Of a stretch of DNA of 31,304 nt, positions 28,308 through 31,304 are shown one piece after another. Both the position numbers and the translations under genes were made by a program. Each line of letters begins with the position of its first letter. The stretch's first letter is position 1. A model generated the notes under the pieces. The model did not search any database, was not told the DNA's origin, and saw only the letters and a list, made by a program, of their open reading frames with translations. Source of the stretch: Chara braunii (Eukaryota > Streptophyta > Charophyceae > Charales > Characeae); NCBI GenBank assembly GCA_003427395.1, contig BFEA01000014.1, positions 378,675 to 409,978 of the forward strand, read 5' to 3'.

Positions 28308-28826
28308 CCCGCAGTCGTGACCGCGGGCCATTTGACCGCACACGGTCGGCATCCCGACCGCAGCGGGCGACCGCCCACGGTCGGCATCCCGACCGCAGCG
28401 GGCGACCGCCCACGACCAAGTGCGGTCGAAAAACCCCGACATTTTTAAATCCTAGGATAATAGGCAAAAACAAAAAAAACAAAAAGGCGTTGTAGGTTTT
28501 TGTGCGCTCTGCAACCGTATATTTTTAGTTTTACTTTTTTACTTCTTTTTTTATTTTTAAAAATGAAAAACAGAAATCCCTCAGACAAAAGTTCTTCACT
28601 TTATTCTTTAGTAAGAAAAATAAAGGATTTTGTTTGTTTTGAATCTCAAATTTGGTAACGAATTTTGATATGAACCCAAGGCAAAAGTTGTGCAGTTCAT
28701 TTTTTGCCATAACATATATTTTTTTTTCAGATTTTTCTGAATTCGTTTTTTTTTTTTTCATGACCGCGTCCTCGCGGCCGAGACTGTGGATCGTGGTCGT
28801 GCCTGAGGCGACCGCGACCGCGGGGG
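28308..28826. repeat. GACCGC-rich repeat block, possible MITE
   Basis: GC-rich ends surround an AT-rich middle (28440-28760). The left end holds an exact 35-bp tandem duplication (28341-28375 and 28376-28410, starting CACGGTCGGCATCCCGACCG) and many facing GACCGC/GCGGTC motifs. The right end has GACCGCGACCGCGGG at 28810-28824, matching the inverse of CCCGCAGTCGTGAC at 28308 in 10 of 14 positions. That suggests, but does not prove, terminal inverted repeats of a small transposon. No coding capacity. Confidence 0.45.
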
Positions 28827-29890
28827 ATTCACAGGTTGGGACCCCAAGAGGAGGCGGATACTTCCGGAGAGATCGGTCACCCGCGTTCCCGTGAGGCGGC
28901 CAACCTCTGTACATCCACCACGGGTGCCCGACATCGCGTTCCGGTTGAGGACACCAAGAAGAGACGGAGAACGGGAGACCTCTTCAGCGGTATTCGTTAA
29001 TCTTTGCATGGAGTCAAGTTTCGTCCCGACAGACGGAAGCGTGGGCCGGGAACCGAGCTCGGACCTTGGCTCAGAGCGTCACAACGCGCTTCCGCCCTTC
29101 CCGATCGCAGACGACAATGGCATATACTGCGATGTGGACGTGAGGAGCCTGCTGCGGCGCACTGAGCCAACTCACCTTTACAATCCGACTCAGGTGTGCC
29201 ACATAGGAGGGAGTGGGTTTGTGCTGATCGAGCGATTTGCATCACCACTGTTAATTTTGCCGTACACCGACCTCACGGTGTTGCCCTGGTCTGCTGTGCA
29301 CGCCACCTGGCGACCACGGTCTAATTGTCATAGGTGTCACCAGGGAGACTCGTGCTCGTGACGACGGTTGGTCCTGGGGTACGAAGGGGCTGCTCGATTG
29401 CCCGAACTCTCTCGTAACGCAGGTGCGCCCGCAGCCCATTTCCGAACCTGGGTCCCATCGACCTATCAGACACCGGGCGAGCCCGTGCCGTGCCATTCGC
29501 ACGGACTCGTCGAGTCCGACAACGACGCCTGAACCTGCCTCCGGTACCTCCAACTCCAAGGGCCGCGCGAACCCTGCGCCTTGGGGAACGGAACTCAGCC
29601 CCCGCCGGCCTCGTTTCTCTTCTCGTATCTCGTTTTTATTTTCTTTCTTTCCGAAAAAGGATGACGGTTGGGCGTAGGACACCGCCCTCCCTTCATCCGC
29701 CGAAGGCGACAGCTCAAATGCCCTCCCTTGCATCTGGGGCCGAAGCCAGAGTCCCCCCTTTCGTCTGGATGACTCAACCACCGCGGCCGAAAATCCTCGG
29801 CCACGCCCCCAATAACTCTGATCGGCGTTGGAAGTACGGAAGGCCGGGCGTGAGGTTTGCGCATCACACACACATCTCCCACCTCCTTGG
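28827..29890. other. GC-rich region without a recognised gene
   Basis: Long frames exist on both strands (plus about 28891-29361, minus about 29251-29871) but they overlap, have no recognisable motif and read like GC-rich chance frames. GGACTCG-T-CGAGTCC at about 29502-29518 is a small palindrome. Confidence 0.4.
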
Positions 29891-29948
29891 GAAGAATCCT
29901 CAGGCTAGCTTTACAGCGAGAAGAATACTCAGGCGAGCTTTACAGCGA
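29891..29948. repeat. 29-bp tandem duplication
   Basis: Units at 29891-29919 and 29920-29948 (starting GAAGAAT.CTCAGGC.AGC) differ at two positions. Confidence 0.9.
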
Positions 29949-30080
29949 GCAGCTGGTGACAGTAGCTGAGCTATCACCACCGCAACTCCCTCCTTGTGGC
30001 GAAGCTCTGCTGCACTGCAGCTCGACCGGGGCTGTTGCCTTCCGCTTGCTCCTCCCCCGGCGATTGGGATTGGTCGGCGT

Positions 30081-30804
30081 TCAACGCCCACGGCCACCAC
30101 CCCCTCCAACCGATCCACGCCCCCGGCCGCCACCCCCTACAACCGCAGGGCTGCCACGACCACCATCATGGCCAACCGTAGATGGACAGATAGGCGTATA
30201 CACACCTCCACATGCACCTGTAGGCGATGGAGGCACCATCATCCCGTTCGTTGCTTGCCCGTTGCTGGCCGGAGGTGTGCGCAGTCCGCCAGCAGCAGAC
30301 GGACTGCTGTTAAGGGGGCCGCGGTATGGCCACCTTACTCCACCACCCGTCGTTGCAGACGGGCTGTTCCGGAGAGGTGTGCGGGGGGGCGGGGTATGTC
30401 GTCTTGAGGAATCACCTCCTGCGCCATCCCACTGCTGGGTCATGCATGCCCCACCTGTCGCCATAGCCGAGTGGGATTGGTAATGAGGTGCGCCATTGGA
30501 GACGGTCGCCGCAGGCACAGGTGCCATGTCCGATAACAGGAGAGCAGAGAACGCCATGCCGCCGCCCGTCACGCTCGCCTGCCCAGTCGCAGGGCTGCTC
30601 GCCGGTGAATGGATGCTCCATTTCGCTGCCGTGATGGTGTCCCCCGTCACACACCAAGGTGTGTGACTCCGCCGTATATAGCTGCGGATACGTTGACATT
30701 CGTGTGCCGTCGTCGATCGGCTGCGTCGAAAGCGTGTCCAGGCCTTCATCTTCTTCGAGGTTGAGGTAGTCATCACAGGCCGGGGGCGCATTGTTGAGAT
30801 TCAT
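30081..30804 (-). pseudogene. Harbinger-associated accessory (Myb/SANT-like) protein, N-terminal part, frameshifted
   Basis: From an ATG at 30804 the minus strand reads MNLNNAPPACDDYLNLEEDE, then STQPIDDGTRMSTYPQLYT and EMEHPFTGEQP, ending at 30412. The block DDYLNLEEDE..MSTYPQLYT resembles, from memory, the N-terminus of algal predicted proteins that carry a Myb/SANT-like DNA-binding domain and accompany Harbinger transposases. A second phase on the same strand continues with a Pro/Ser/Gly-rich stretch (SPSATTGGG, TPPASNGQATNG, VVGGGGRGRGSVGGGGG) down to 30081, implying a frameshift between about 30410 and 30790. The DNA-binding domain itself is not visible, so the copy is truncated. The partner's role would be to bring the transposase to element ends in the nucleus. 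Confidence 0.5.
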
Positions 30805-30921
30805 GAGGGTTTGCAAACGCCCCCCCCTCCTGCCTTGCGCTGGACCTCCCGTGGCCGACCACGCGCTTGGCTTCCGCCATCGTGTCCGGACATGTCCATG
30901 GTGCCGCCACAGAGAGACTCC

Positions 30922-30925
<4 letters not shown>

Positions 30926-30972
<47 letters not shown>
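30926..30972. repeat. (GA)n microsatellite
   Basis: About 23 GA dinucleotides, lying upstream (minus strand) of the accessory-protein ATG at 30804. Frames that cross it read as Leu-Ser or Arg-Glu repeats and are not genes. Confidence 0.97.
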
Positions 30973-30976
<4 letters not shown>

Positions 30977-31304
30977 CCCCCCACGATTGCGAGGCTCCTA
31001 ACATGGAATGCAGCACCGCCGGACGTGTGAGGATATGCCTCCCCCCCTCCCCGTCATATGTAGTGGGACGATCATGCATCCCTTCACCTTTTCGGGCCGC
31101 TCGACGTCAACCGCGAAGCCACCAACGAAGACACCAGGCTTCTCTCCACTACACTGCAGCCTCTACACGTGCGAACGCCTTGTGGACCAGGCACATCCCC
31201 AATCGTCCGACATTTTCAATGTACCCGATCCGCAAAACGCCCATATGCAAGCAGATTACCGTGCAGTTGAGCTAAACCCGCGACCTCATGCATGCGCACG
31301 GTCC
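30973..31304. other. No gene seen
   Basis: Short frames only. A sequence resembling a tRNA A-box on the minus strand near 31260 was considered and rejected. Confidence 0.5.

Noticed and set aside
28891-29871. Two overlapping opposite-strand frames of 156 and 206 codons
   Set aside because: GC-rich chance frames with no recognisable domain and mutual overlap.
30412-31079. Long Leu-Ser and Arg-Glu repeat proteins across the GA tract
   Set aside because: They are translations of a microsatellite in two strands and frames.
31230-31270. tRNA A-box-like sequence on the minus strand (TTTAGCTCAACTG)
   Set aside because: No matching D-stem closure, no B-box and no acceptor pairing.

Overview
The window looks like repeat-rich nuclear DNA of a eukaryote with a large genome. 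The mobile elements (a PIF/Harbinger transposase, a Harbinger-type accessory protein, two Ty3/gypsy polyproteins and a Met-tRNA primer site) suggest a streptophyte. From memory, and without a search, the protein families most resemble those of a charophyte alga such as Chara. I see no intact host gene, no rRNA gene and no convincing tRNA gene. Almost every recognisable coding region belongs to a mobile element and is broken by stops or frameshifts.

Layout. At 0-1.6 kb a Harbinger transposase lies on the minus strand, with all catalytic residues but two in-frame stops. At 1.6-5.6 kb there is non-coding repeat DNA: diverged repeats, hairpins, facing poly-T and poly-A runs, and a 23-bp tandem array. 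At 5.6-7.3 kb there is an LTR-like promoter region rich in TTGAC and TGACGTGGCA motifs, ending in a primer-binding site for initiator Met-tRNA. At 7.3-12.5 kb lies gypsy element 1 (gag, protease, RT, RNase H, integrase, basic tail), plus strand, heavily decayed; a single N at 7366 is flanked by an exact 95-bp repeat that is probably an assembly seam. At 12.7-13.3 kb there are degenerate GC-rich repeats, followed by a polypurine tract and an LTR-like block (13.6-14.3 kb).

Gypsy element 2 (gag to RT, plus strand) runs from 14.3 to 17.7 kb. Its RT stops abruptly at 17698, and the same reading phase resumes at 25271 with the RNase H domain. About 7.6 kb of other DNA has therefore apparently been inserted into it. 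The insert begins with an inverted relative of the 13.6-14.3 kb LTR-like block. It also contains weak minus-strand low-complexity coding remnants, a remarkable array of about 18 hairpins (21.8-23.0 kb) and an 83-bp tandem repeat.

The hairpin array is the most interesting object here. Each unit has the apical sequence CA-TAAGT-TG, stems whose sequence differs between units but whose pairing is kept, and often an outer GGC/GCC helix. At the first variable pair all four Watson-Crick combinations and a wobble occur. The wobbles are G.U only if the plus strand is the RNA, which points to a structured plus-strand transcript or single-stranded DNA form that I cannot assign to a known family.

From 25.9 to 31.3 kb there is one unrecognised open frame (26.1-26.9 kb), a minus-strand helical-looking frame, GACCGC-rich tandem repeats, three CT/GA microsatellites (counting the one at position 1), and a broken Harbinger-associated accessory gene on the minus strand near 30.1-30.8 kb.
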